Assembly: GCA_964599775.1 (NCBI GenBank)
Contig: CAZRGZ010000004.1
Span: 20,062 to 84,061, forward strand
Length of the DNA: 64,000 nt
From: CAZRGZ01 sp964599775
GTDB taxonomy: Bacteria; Patescibacteriota; Saccharimonadia; Saccharimonadales; Saccharimonadaceae
Direction of reading: 5' to 3'
The translations under genes were made by a program, and so were the position numbers. Position 1 is the stretch's first letter. Each line of letters opens with the position of its first letter. The notes below the pieces were generated by a model, which was not told where the DNA came from, did not search any database, and saw only the letters and a list, made by a program, of their open reading frames with translations. Below are positions 1 through 7,033 of this stretch, in pieces.

Positions 1-262
1 TTATGGTGGCGGTCACACCGTCGTCCTCGAGTACTTCGAACCCGGGGATGCGATTAAGAATGATCATGCCATTAAAACCTTCGTCGTGCGCGATGACATT
101 GCTGCCGCCACCGAGCACAAAAAGGGGGAGGTTATTTTGCCGAGCCTTTAAAACCGTTGCACGAACTTCCTCGGGGGTGAGAGCTTCTACCATAAAACGA
201 GCAGGGCCGCCAAGCCGCATGGTGGTGTAGTTTTTTAGCGGGGCTTGGGTGAAAGTGTTCAT
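1..262 (-). CDS. murB: UDP-N-acetylenolpyruvoylglucosamine reductase, N-terminal part (runs off the window)
   Basis: MurB reduces UDP-GlcNAc-enolpyruvate to UDP-MurNAc in the cytoplasm, the second committed step of peptidoglycan precursor synthesis. The reverse strand reads about 87 codons from ATG at 262 without a stop to the window edge, so the C-terminal two thirds lie outside. Diagnostic segments are NYTTMRLGGPA at about residues 11-21, which begins the FAD-binding domain, and the FAD-phosphate loop VLGGGSNV at about 49-56. Family members are usually near 300 residues. No strong Shine-Dalgarno precedes the ATG. The neighbour on the right is a Nudix gene on the same strand, 40 nt away. Confidence 0.93.
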   Translation of the reverse strand, partial: MNTFTQAPLKNYTTMRLGGPARFMVEALTPEEVRATVLKARQNNLPLFVLGGGSNVIAHDEGFNGMIILNRIPGFEVLEDDGVTATI

Positions 263-302
263 GCTTTTATTATATCGTGCTTAAAGGGAAAAATATACCG
301 TT

Positions 303-815
303 CTACCTGCTGGTCATGATGTTTCGGAATGTGTCGCCGTGTAGGCGCATGAAGGTGTCGAACTGCGAATGGAGTGGGTCGGGTAATGCTTCGAGCGCAA
401 ACCAGCCGTGGTCGTCAAAAGTGTCGGGCTCGTTAATTTTTACTTTATGGGGCTCTACTTTGGCAGCAAAATCCATAGCAAGCCAGTGTGTGGGCGTGCC
501 GTCGTCGAGCTGACGAAACACATCGCGGTAGCCGATGAAATCGATGCGTAATGGCTCGACATCGTATTCTTCTTTTAATTCCCGGCGCACATTTTCTTCC
601 AGGGTGTTGCCGTGTTTTAGGCCACCGGCGCCGGGGTCCCATCTACCGTGCTCATCGCGCGCATTCTGGCTGCGTTTAGCGAGAAAGAGCCGGCAGCTAC
701 TATCGTAGCACCAAAATACAGTGGTGATACCGGTGAAACTGACGCCTTTATGTTTACGAATATCTTCTGGAGGTAGTTTATTGATTGGCATATTTTGATG
801 ATAGCATGAATGCAA
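303..815 (-). CDS. Nudix hydrolase-family protein with degenerate Nudix box
   Basis: 170-residue Nudix-fold protein. The box can be aligned around GGLKHGNTLEENVRREL followed by KEEYDV, so the REL and EE core that binds the metal is kept. The first conserved Glu of the consensus GX5EX7REUXEEXGU appears to be Asn, and the late Gly is Asp. The flanks, with an HWLAMDFAAKV strand and a Trp-rich start to the last third, resemble isopentenyl-diphosphate isomerase-like or general housecleaning Nudix enzymes. The substrate cannot be read from sequence. The first ATG is used; a second at residue 9 (position 791) is equally possible because neither has a Shine-Dalgarno. Confidence 0.8.
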   Translation of the reverse strand: MHSCYHQNMPINKLPPEDIRKHKGVSFTGITTVFWCYDSSCRLFLAKRSQNARDEHGRWDPGAGGLKHGNTLEENVRRELKEEYDVEPLRIDFIGYRDVFRQLDDGTPTHWLAMDFAAKVEPHKVKINEPDTFDDHGWFALEALPDPLHSQFDTFMRLHGDTFRNIMTSR

Positions 816-907
816 TTTTGTTATTTAGCTTGACTTCTCCGAATCTTATGGTTCACGGTAGGATGACATCGTTCATTCTCTCTTCATTCCTGGTGCGAGC
901 ACGATGC

Positions 908-951
908 TACCATATTAAAACCCCTCCTTAAGGAGGGGTTTTAATATGGTA
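908..951. terminator. Perfect 44-nt palindrome at the tRNA-Arg 3' end, likely terminator
   Basis: Every base from 908 to 929 pairs with its mirror in 930-951, giving two 22-nt arms with no spacer. The centre is CCTTAAGG and the flanks are CCCC/GGGG plus A4/T4. On the minus strand it follows tRNA-Arg directly and ends in a short T run, as an intrinsic terminator would. Unusually, the right arm contains the encoded CCA and discriminator base of the tRNA. Confidence 0.8.
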
Positions 952-1023
952 CACCCGGTAGGATTCGAACCTACGACACCTGGTTCCGAAGACCAGTGCT
1001 CTAATCCACTGAGCTACGGGTGC
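947..1023 (-). tRNA. tRNA-Arg(UCG), CCA encoded
   Basis: Reverse-strand cloverleaf. The acceptor GCACCCG pairs with CGGGTGT. The D-arm begins TAGCTCAGTGGATTAGAGC. The anticodon stem CTGGT/ACCAG encloses loop CTTCGGA, giving anticodon TCG, which reads CGA. The T-arm contains GGTTCGAATCC. The discriminator is A and CCA is encoded at 949-947. The CCA end is shared with the palindromic terminator that follows. Confidence 0.97.
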
Positions 1024-1089
1024 ATAACATCGGTTATTATAGCAAAAATGTGGCAAAAAAGCTAGTGAGGCCTGTAATGCTAAACTTAA

Positions 1090-1119
1090 AACCCCCGGCG
1101 GTCGAACCTGCCGGGGGTT
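1090..1119 (-). terminator. Rho-independent terminator after the beta-lactamase-like fragment
   Basis: A 10-bp perfect stem AACCCCCGGC/GCCGGGGGTT with a 10-nt loop, followed on the minus strand by TTAAG. It lies 17 nt beyond the stop of the leftward gene at 1136. Confidence 0.8.
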
Positions 1120-1135
1120 AGCGTATGTAGCAAGG

Positions 1136-1474
1136 CTATTGCTGTTGCTTTCGCATTGCTTGAGGTGGCATGGTGTGCTGTGACTTGCCGTTTGTTGGAT
1201 TGCCGCCAGCAAAGCGAAGTATGTAGCGCCCCATTTCTTTCAGCGATTTTTCGGCGCGTATGGTTGCTTCGTAGTTGTTGCCATCTTCTGGCCAGCCGGG
1301 AGGAGAGGTGTTCATGAATGAGTAGCCATACAATTTGCCAGTTTCGGTGTTCATAATGATCCCAGCGTCGTGACGGTTATTGCCATCTGGGTCGCTGGTA
1401 ACGGTATCAACGAGGCCAATTTTGTTTGTTAATACCACCGGATCACTATCGCGTAATTGGCTACGTATATTCAT
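1136..1474 (-). pseudogene. C-terminal fragment of a serine beta-lactamase-like protein
   Basis: 112 codons. The segment NKIGLVDT followed by RHDAGIIMNTETGKLYGYSF resembles the end of class A beta-lactamase-like (PF13354) domains, where a KTG triad precedes a strand pair. Here the triad reads KIG. The catalytic SxxK and SxN motifs, which would lie about 150 residues upstream, are absent: an in-frame TGA closes the frame at 1481-1483, just ahead of the ATG. A proper terminator follows the gene, so the 3' side is intact. The break coincides with the 5' truncation of the rightward HAD gene, suggesting one deletion or mis-join removed both N-termini. Confidence 0.6.
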
Positions 1475-2165
1475 GAAATCTCACGCTTAAAGGCAGCGCA
1501 AGCGGTGGGCAAGAGACATGGTATTGTAGCGCTTGAGCAGCTTACTTTTGAACAAAATCTTGAGGCACTGCTTTCTGCGAAAGAGCATCGTATTGCGGGC
1601 GCAACCTGGAAGACTTTACTTGACCTCGGGATAGTTGAAGGGGACGAGATTGATCGAACACATCAGCTTGTGCTGGAAATAAGCGATGAAAAGGATGCAA
1701 TACATGCCGAGCTATTGCAAGCGACCTGTGTGCCGACAAAGGGGGCTGTCGAGTTTATTCAAACAGTAGCCCAGCGCAATATTCCTCAAGCAGTTGCCAG
1801 CGGTGCCGCACTGCAAGAGATTAAAGTTTTCCTGGAGATGAATAAGCTATCAGAGCATTTTGAAGATCATCGCCTATTTGGGCGCGGTATGTACGAAGCG
1901 TTTAAGCCTCATCCGGCATCTTTTGATGCAGGGTTTTTTGTCGCTTGGCTTAGAAGATACTGACAGGCACCGTGCTGCTGTTATTGCGTTTGAAGATGAC
2001 CCGAAAGCGGTCGAATCGGCAAAATGTGCTGGTTTATTTGTATGTGCACTGACGACGCGTTTTGACGAAGAGCATCTTTTGTCTTATAACCACAAGCCGG
2101 ATATTATTATCGATACCTTCGCTTCGCTGCTGGCAACAGGGAAAATCGGCAACTTTACAGTTTAG
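1457..2165 (+). pseudogene. HAD-superfamily phosphatase, 5'-truncated and frameshifted
   Basis: Two frames together encode a beta-phosphoglucomutase-like HAD hydrolase. Frame one (1457-about 1935) carries the helical cap and the motif II strand IPQAVASGAALQ. After the T6 run at 1934-1939 the frame shifts, and the second frame continues with LSLGLEDTD and VIAFEDDPKAVESAKCAG, the motif III/IV region. Removing one T restores a continuous protein. The nucleophile motif DxDGT, which should precede KAAQAVGKRHG, is missing because the frame opens at a TTG within a junction at about 1475. It is therefore unlikely to be active as written. The frameshift could be a homopolymer sequencing error; the missing N-terminus could not. 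Confidence 0.7.
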
Positions 2166-2190
2166 CATAATTCTGCTATACTAGCATCTG

Positions 2191-2212
2191 TTATGGGCCA
2201 GTAGCTCAGCTG
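2191..2212 (+). repeat. Partial 5' copy of tRNA-Lys
   Basis: 22 nt, TTAT plus the first 18 nt of tRNA-Lys (GGGCCAGTAGCTCAGCTG), repeated identically at 2317-2338, 126 nt downstream. After the D-stem the sequence diverges and cannot fold as a tRNA. The 104 nt between the copies hold no recognisable gene. Confidence 0.85.
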
Positions 2213-2320
2213 CCCTGTCCGAGGCATTTATGCCGAGTAGTGATTAAAACGCACCAGGTGCTCTCACCGCTCGACGTCGTCCCCGGATTAAATGAAAGAG
2301 CTTGTACATTACGTATTTAT

Positions 2321-2397
2321 GGGCCAGTAGCTCAGCTGGTTAGAGCACCTGCCTCTTAAGCAGGGTGTCGTGGGTTCGAGTCCCACCTGGCCCTCCA
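2321..2397 (+). tRNA. tRNA-Lys(CUU), CCA encoded
   Basis: Acceptor GGGCCAG pairs with CTGGCCC. The D-arm is TAGCTCAGCTGGTTAGAGC. The anticodon stem CCTGC/GCAGG encloses loop CTCTTAA, giving anticodon CTT. The T-arm is GTGGGTTCGAGTCCCAC, the discriminator is T, and CCA is encoded at 2395-2397. Partial copies of its 5' end (2191-2212) and 3' end (2622-2639) flank it. Confidence 0.97.
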
Positions 2398-2437
2398 AGT
2401 AAAAAATCTTATCCTTGTGGTAAAATTTTTTACTTGG
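2395..2437 (+). terminator. tRNA-Lys terminator whose stem includes the CCA end
   Basis: Arms CCAAGTAAAAAAT (2395-2407) and ATTTTTTACTTGG (2425-2437) pair perfectly over 13 bp around a 17-nt loop. The left arm starts with the tRNA CCA. Immediately beyond the right arm, the reverse strand reads a T-loop-like GGTTCGAGCC (2450-2459), so the far side resembles a degraded inverted tRNA 3' end. Confidence 0.7.
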
Positions 2438-2640
2438 GATGGATTTGATGAGGCTCGAACCGAAGGCGTAAATATCCAGTGGATGTTTACGTTTTCCTTG
2501 CTTGGCCTCGAGTGGAGGCGCGTGCGCCGAACGAGAGCAACGGTGGGAGGACTGCCAGGGGCAGTCCGAGTCATCAATACTTGGCCGAGCGAGGAACGCA
2601 TTCCGAGCGAGCAAAATTATACGAGCCCCACCTGGCCCTT
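2438..2640. other. Structured non-coding segment ending in a duplicated tRNA-Lys 3' end
   Basis: 203 nt between the tRNA-Lys terminator and the next gene. It contains stem CGTAAATATCC/GGATGTTTACG near 2468-2492, a short GGCGC/GCGCC-type hairpin near 2518-2528, and a perfect 8-bp stem GGACTGCC/GGCAGTCC at 2549-2567. Its last 18 nt (2622-2639) match the tRNA-Lys T-arm and acceptor at 2377-2394 with one mismatch. Overlapping reading frames here give only spurious tRNA-derived peptides. It could be a relic of an element integrated at the tRNA 3' end or a structured RNA; I cannot tell which. Confidence 0.5.
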
Positions 2641-2658
2641 TCAGTTATAATTAATAAC

Positions 2659-3216
2659 ATGAAAAGAACCATACTCATTACCGCAGTGGCTGGTTCCGGA
2701 AAGTCTACCGTATGTAGAGCGCTTATTAAATTAGGCTACGAGGCATATGACATAGAAAGTATTCCGGGTTTATTTTCGCTTATAGATCCGCACACTGATA
2801 AAGTGTTGGAGGGAAAGCAGCTTGGGGACCTCAACGAGAACCTGGATGCGGACTGGGTGTGTGATACTGAAAAGCTAAAATTACTCATTGCGAATCAAAA
2901 AAATGAAGTAGCATTTTATTGCGGCGGTACTAGCCGCACAGAAGAGCTCATGGCGTTTTTTGATTCGACGGTTATATTACAAGTATCAGACGAAACGACA
3001 CGTAATCGACTGTCGACTCGGCAGTCAGGAGAGTTTGGCGATAGCGAACAAACACGAGAATGGGTGCTCAGCTGGAAACACAGGGTAGAAGCGGATTGGC
3101 TAGCTGCCGGTGCAGTGAGCGTAAGTGGCGAGCCTGAACCTAGGGCTGTATCTAAAGATATTGTAAATAAAATATGTATTTCAGAAACCTGGACTAATCC
3201 GCAGAAGGATAAGTAA
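2659..3216 (+). CDS. P-loop kinase/ATPase-like protein
   Basis: 185 residues. The N-terminus MKRTILITAVAGSGKST holds a Walker A loop at about residues 9-17 and begins a short beta strand, as in adenylate or shikimate-kinase-like small P-loop kinases. A later segment, DETTRNRLSTRQSGEFGD, resembles a LID-type arginine region. I cannot assign a substrate. The ATG at 2659 is preferred over the open frame upstream because that part runs through the structured tRNA-derived segment, and because TATAAT at 2646-2651 sits only 7 nt before the ATG, implying a leaderless mRNA. The 3' end overlaps the convergent DUF488 gene by 23 nt. Confidence 0.72.
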   Translation: MKRTILITAVAGSGKSTVCRALIKLGYEAYDIESIPGLFSLIDPHTDKVLEGKQLGDLNENLDADWVCDTEKLKLLIANQKNEVAFYCGGTSRTEELMAFFDSTVILQVSDETTRNRLSTRQSGEFGDSEQTREWVLSWKHRVEADWLAAGAVSVSGEPEPRAVSKDIVNKICISETWTNPQKDK

Positions 3217-3715
3217 TTGTATTACCATTTATTTTTGCAAAAGGCGTAAGCTTGTGCGGTTTTACAGCGGTACCGATGATATCTTCAGCGTGGACATCTT
3301 TTAGTAGAAGTGCATCACCAATGAGGGAGCGGTGGCAACGCCATGGGACAGCTTCGGCACACATAATAGCTGTGCGATTTTTCCGGGCTACTTCTAAAAG
3401 CTTATCGATACCCGACCAGAAATCAGCCGTTTGCATATAATCGGCATAGCCGCGAAAGGAAGGGTTGTGCCACCCCTTGTTGATGGAATTTTTTGTAGTA
3501 TGACGGAGACCGCCCAGTTTCTCTAACCTTTGGTAGGCAATACCAGCTTTGGCGAGGCTGGCTTCCAGCTCTTTTTCGTTAAACTGCGGGTTGTGCCGTG
3601 ATTTTGCAATAGTGCGGACATCTGCTACCACTTCAATATTATGCGCTTTTAACATTTCAATAAATTCATCAATGGGGTGAGTCGAGTGACCAATAGTAAA
3701 AATTGTCAGTGCCAT
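3194..3715 (-). CDS. DUF488 family protein
   Basis: 173 residues from ATG at 3715. The start is chosen because the family begins with a strand like LTIFTIGHSTH, found here at residues 3-13; an upstream in-frame ATG would add 25 non-conserved residues. Conserved family features are VVADVRTIAKSRHNPQFN (about 30-47), the GGLR turn, and CAEAVPWRCHRSLIGDAL (about 122-139), which carries the Cys and His residues typical of DUF488. The family is widespread but its biochemical role is unknown to me. It overlaps the 3' end of the convergent P-loop gene. Confidence 0.88.
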   Translation of the reverse strand: MALTIFTIGHSTHPIDEFIEMLKAHNIEVVADVRTIAKSRHNPQFNEKELEASLAKAGIAYQRLEKLGGLRHTTKNSINKGWHNPSFRGYADYMQTADFWSGIDKLLEVARKNRTAIMCAEAVPWRCHRSLIGDALLLKDVHAEDIIGTAVKPHKLTPFAKINGNTITYPSAD

Positions 3716-3777
3716 GCTTCTATAATAAGCCACTTTTACTACGGCGGCTACTTTAGGCTTGTGCTTTGTTGTTATGA

Positions 3778-4173
3778 GTATTACAAACAATACGGCTGGC
3801 GCTGACTGGGCCTATGTGCCAGGTGGTGACGGACTTTACCGGGCTGGTGCTACTTTTTGCCTATGCTTTCAGCTGGATTAGTGCCACCATTGGTTTAGTG
3901 CTTAAAGATACCGAAACTGTGCAAGTCTCTGGCCTGGTGTGGCTCTTTCCGCTGATGTTTGCTAGCTCGGTTTTTGTGCCGGTGACTACTATGCCAGACT
4001 GGTTGCAAGGTTTTGCGAGCAATCAGCCAGTCACTCAGGTAGTGGATGCGGTTCGTCATCTAACGCATGGCACTGGGAGTGGTGATGCTGTATGGTGGAC
4101 GCTGATGTGGGTAGTGATTATTATGCTTATCTTTGTGCCACTAGCAGTGTGGCGATATCGTAAAATTCAGTAA
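3778..4173 (+). pseudogene. ABC-2 type permease, C-terminal fragment (DrrB-like)
   Basis: The readable frame matches the second half of a daunorubicin-type ABC-2 permease: a hydrophobic helix LVLLFAYAFSWISATIGLVL, then the signature region LFPLMFASSVFVPVTTMP and QGFASNQPVTQVVDAVRHL, and a last helix before a basic tail. Full-length DrrB proteins are about 250 residues; roughly the first half is missing. The open frame begins after a TGA at 3775-3777 and its first ATG is at 3814. The truncation point lies just upstream of the divergent DUF488 gene. No ATPase partner is adjacent, although an ABC ATPase N-terminal scrap exists at 43839-43889. Confidence 0.72.
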
Positions 4174-4279
4174 TATTTAGATCTCGGATTGTATGTGTTC
4201 CACATGCTTATTGATGCTTGACGTAGCCAATAAATTACGTTATAAAAGGTTGTTGGTAAATTAAGAAAGTGTAAAAGCA

Positions 4280-4855
4280 TTGAATAGAATAAAACCAAAC
4301 CCGGATTTAATTGAGTGGCAAGTAAGTAGTAATGGCGAGGGTATTTCACCGACAGCAATAGCGATGCTCGAGCAGGCGACGCAAAACGAGCAGATGATTC
4401 CACTAAACGAAAAGGTAGTAAAAGGCCATCGGTACAATGTTGTTGCCTGGCATATGGGCCGATTAGCCGGATATGCGGCTATTGGCGCATCGTATCGCAT
4501 GCAAGACAGGAATGATCGATGGCACGAAGCGGTTGAGCTTGGCGGTGCAGTAGTGCTGCCGGATTTTAGAGGCCAAGGGCTAGCGGGTAGGATGTTGGAA
4601 AAAAGGATTGAAATCCTGGAAGCTGGCTCCGAGTTTCAGTCGGGAACGCGAGCGGTCGTATTTACCAACGAAAAAAGCCATGGATATGTGAGAAAGCGTG
4701 ACTTCGCGCCTTTAGATTCTGGTGAAAGACTTTCAAAAGAAGCTTTTGAGCTTTGTGGGGAATGTACACATTGCCCAACCGGCATCAAACCAATCGAAGA
4801 TCCCACAGTATGTTGTGATTACAATGGAATACTCGTTAAAGAAATCGTAAAATAG
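4280..4855 (+). CDS. GNAT-family N-acetyltransferase
   Basis: 191 residues with a TTG start. The acetyl-CoA binding motif A is clear: VVLPDFRGQGLAGRMLEKRI at about residues 91-110 (pattern RxxGxA/G). A preceding strand ELGGAVV and a following VFTNEKSHGYVRKRDF segment fit motifs D and B. The C-terminal part has a Cys cluster (CGECTHCP, then CC) that could hold a metal; this is not part of the basic GNAT fold. The substrate is unknown. It lies 5 nt before the M20 peptidase and is probably co-transcribed with it. Confidence 0.8.
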   Translation: MNRIKPNPDLIEWQVSSNGEGISPTAIAMLEQATQNEQMIPLNEKVVKGHRYNVVAWHMGRLAGYAAIGASYRMQDRNDRWHEAVELGGAVVLPDFRGQGLAGRMLEKRIEILEAGSEFQSGTRAVVFTNEKSHGYVRKRDFAPLDSGERLSKEAFELCGECTHCPTGIKPIEDPTVCCDYNGILVKEIVK

Positions 4856-4860
4856 ACTTT

Positions 4861-5964
4861 ATGGACCTTACGAATACCCTTTCCCAGCTTGTAGCTATTG
4901 CTTCGCCTTCGCGGCGAGAGGAGCATATTGTTGACTTTATTGAACAGTGGCTGAAAGCCAAGGGTAATGTATCATTACAGCGTGTAGGACGAAACCTACT
5001 GGTGTCTATAACAGGTAGCGATAGTACAAAAGCCTTGATTTTTAATGGTCATATCGACACGGTGGAAGCAGGGGACGAAAAGCTTTGGCAGAGTGAACCA
5101 TTGCGACTGCATCATGAGCAAGGCAAGCTCTACGGCCTTGGTACGAGCGATATGAAAGGTGCGATTGCGGTGTTTTTGCATCTCATCGATGCGTATCATC
5201 AAACACCACCGCCATGTGATGTGTATTGTATGTTCGTGGCCGAAGAAGAAACGACCGGTGCTGGCACAAAGGAGCTCTTGGAATATATGTTGCCCACCCT
5301 AGAAAAGTACGATCAAGTTGCCGGCATTATTGGTGAACCTTCTCAACTGCAGGTTGCGCTGGGGCATAGGGGGAACATTTTTGCAGAAGTCCACTTTACA
5401 GGGAAAGGTGGCCATAGTTCGCGGTTTATGCCTCATAACATGCAGGCTGCCCGAAAAGCGAATAAATTTATAGAATCTATAGACGACACGCTGGATCGGT
5501 GGACACACGAATTTGCCGATGAGTATCTTGGCCCTCCAAGTGTTAACGTTACCAGTATTACTACCGGTAGCGACCATGCTATTAACCAAATACCAACGCA
5601 TTGTTCGTTAACCTTGGATATTCGTACAAATGCCGCTATTCATCCAAATATCATACCACTTATCGAGGCCTGGGTTCGCGACTACGATGGTGAGCTAAAA
5701 ATATGTGCCAACGCACCTGTTGGTTTTTGCCATCCTAGTGAAAAAATTGCCCATGTGGCCATGCAGCTTGCCAAGCAAAAAGATCCAGAAGTGCGCACAG
5801 GTTCCACTGACCAATGTTTCTTTACCGAAGCGAGCATTCCAGCAATTATCTGTGGCCCAGGTGACCCAGCAAGCATCCACGCGCCAAACGAATACATTGA
5901 GGAAAGTCAGTTAATGTTTGCTCTGGAACGTTACAAGAGTATCGTGGAGAAGTGGGCAAGTTAG
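4861..5964 (+). CDS. M20-family metallopeptidase (ArgE/DapE/CPG2 type)
   Basis: 367 residues, a normal length. M20 enzymes are two-zinc amidohydrolases that remove acyl or succinyl groups from amino acids or cleave dipeptides. Visible metal and catalytic motifs: GHIDTVEAGD (His and Asp) near 60-69, GTSDMKGA near 98-105 (bridging Asp), AEEETTGAG near 127-135 (catalytic Glu pair), a dimerisation domain starting with GKGGHSS near 180-186, and the terminal GPGDPASIHAPNEYI (last ligand His). ArgE, DapE and succinyl-diaminopimelate enzymes share this pattern, so I do not name the substrate. Probably translated with the GNAT gene upstream. Confidence 0.88.
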   Translation: MDLTNTLSQLVAIASPSRREEHIVDFIEQWLKAKGNVSLQRVGRNLLVSITGSDSTKALIFNGHIDTVEAGDEKLWQSEPLRLHHEQGKLYGLGTSDMKGAIAVFLHLIDAYHQTPPPCDVYCMFVAEEETTGAGTKELLEYMLPTLEKYDQVAGIIGEPSQLQVALGHRGNIFAEVHFTGKGGHSSRFMPHNMQAARKANKFIESIDDTLDRWTHEFADEYLGPPSVNVTSITTGSDHAINQIPTHCSLTLDIRTNAAIHPNIIPLIEAWVRDYDGELKICANAPVGFCHPSEKIAHVAMQLAKQKDPEVRTGSTDQCFFTEASIPAIICGPGDPASIHAPNEYIEESQLMFALERYKSIVEKWAS

Positions 5965-5969
5965 CTCAA

Positions 5970-6365
5970 CTACACGCCGCACTCCTTAATATACGCCTTA
6001 GCATTGGGCGAGAGATTGGCTTCTTGCGCTTTGAGTTCGTCAAGAGAGAAGTAGCCTAGCTTATCATGCAAGTGTGGCTCCTTGATGTGTGGCGTACCGG
6101 CCGCAATATGAGCCTCGAACCAAAGATAGTGTAGTGTGTTGCCATCTTCCTCGAACGTACAATTACCTACTTCTTGAACAATAGATACCTCAATCCCTAG
6201 CTCTTCTTTTACTTCACGAACCGCTGTTTTAGTAGGTTCTTCACCTGCTTCAATTTTGCCACCAGGAATTTCCCACTGTGTCCGTTTTGCTGTATTACGG
6301 TGGATGAGCAAAATTTTACCTTGCTCATTTTTGATTATGCAACCGGCGAGCGCAATGTGTGCCAT
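5970..6365 (-). CDS. Nudix hydrolase, MutT-like
   Basis: 131 residues, the usual single-domain size. A complete Nudix box GGKIEAGEEPTKTAVREVKE followed by ELGIEV (about 35-60) satisfies GX5EX7REUXEEXGU. The N-terminal strand IALAGCIIKNEQGKILLIHR and the segment TQWEIPGGK resemble 8-oxo-dGTP diphosphatase (MutT) and other nucleotide sanitising enzymes. Its stop is only 5 nt from the end of the convergent M20 gene. Confidence 0.87.
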   Translation of the reverse strand: MAHIALAGCIIKNEQGKILLIHRNTAKRTQWEIPGGKIEAGEEPTKTAVREVKEELGIEVSIVQEVGNCTFEEDGNTLHYLWFEAHIAAGTPHIKEPHLHDKLGYFSLDELKAQEANLSPNAKAYIKECGV

Positions 6366-6451
6366 GTAGTCTCATTTCTATTAGTTTTTAAACTGTTTCT
6401 GCAACAAGAATACTTTTAGTATACAGGATATGAGTATGCTATAGTGGATTC

Positions 6452-7033
6452 ATGCGAAAGATTGTGCCTAAGGATGCACTTACTTTACCACCCGAGGCCA
6501 AGCGGGTATTTAAGGGGATTATCTTCGATGTCTATCACTGGCAGCAGCAGATGTACGATGGTACTTACGAAACGTTTGAGCGGCTAAAACGGCCAGATAC
6601 AGTACAAATCATAGCTGTTAAGGATGACAAAATAGTTCTCCAAAAGCAACAGCAAGCAGATTGGCCGGAGCCAAAATACAGTATTCCTGGTGGCCGCCGT
6701 GATGAGAATGAAGATGAACTCACCGCCGCGAAACGTGAGCTACTGGAAGAAACGGGGATGCGTTTTAAAACCTGGCGGCTTATTGTAGTGAAGCAGCCGC
6801 ATAGTAAGATTGATTGGCTGGTGTATACTTTTTTAGCAACGGGTTTTGAGAGCCAAACCGAACCAACGCTTGATGCAGGCGAACGTATAATCACGGAGTT
6901 GGTCCCGTTTGCTAAAGCGAAAGACCTTTTGGCTTCAGATAAATCACGGTTTAATATAAAAGAGATTACCGAAGCCGGCTCGATAACAGAACTACTAGCT
7001 ATGCCAGAATACACAGGTGCAAATGAACACTAA
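6452..7033 (+). CDS. Nudix hydrolase, ADP-sugar pyrophosphatase-like
   Basis: 193 residues. The Nudix box GGRRDENEDELTAAKRELLE-ETGM at about 90-113 is complete. The N-terminal half carries the beta-strand dimerisation region typical of ADP-ribose pyrophosphatases (RVFKGIIFDVYHWQQQMYDG, then an ERLKRPDTVQIIAV strand). Substrate specificity is an inference. A TATAGT box at 6440-6445 stands 6 nt before the ATG, so the mRNA is probably leaderless. The 3' end overlaps the start of the following ABC exporter gene by 11 nt. Confidence 0.85.
   Translation: MRKIVPKDALTLPPEAKRVFKGIIFDVYHWQQQMYDGTYETFERLKRPDTVQIIAVKDDKIVLQKQQQADWPEPKYSIPGGRRDENEDELTAAKRELLEETGMRFKTWRLIVVKQPHSKIDWLVYTFLATGFESQTEPTLDAGERIITELVPFAKAKDLLASDKSRFNIKEITEAGSITELLAMPEYTGANEH

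Noticed and set aside
928..1212. Reverse-strand ORF across tRNA-Arg
   Set aside because: It reads through the tRNA and terminator; the end VAQWIRALVFGTRCRRFESY is a known tRNA artefact.
2309..2614. Reverse-strand frames across tRNA-Lys (ending WRARWDSNPRHPA, or containing QVGLEPTTPCLRGR) as proteins
   Set aside because: These are the classic translations of a tRNA gene. The frames cover the tRNA and its terminator.
2479..2658. N-terminal extension of the P-loop gene
   Set aside because: It runs through hairpins and the duplicated tRNA end; the -10 box supports ATG 2659.
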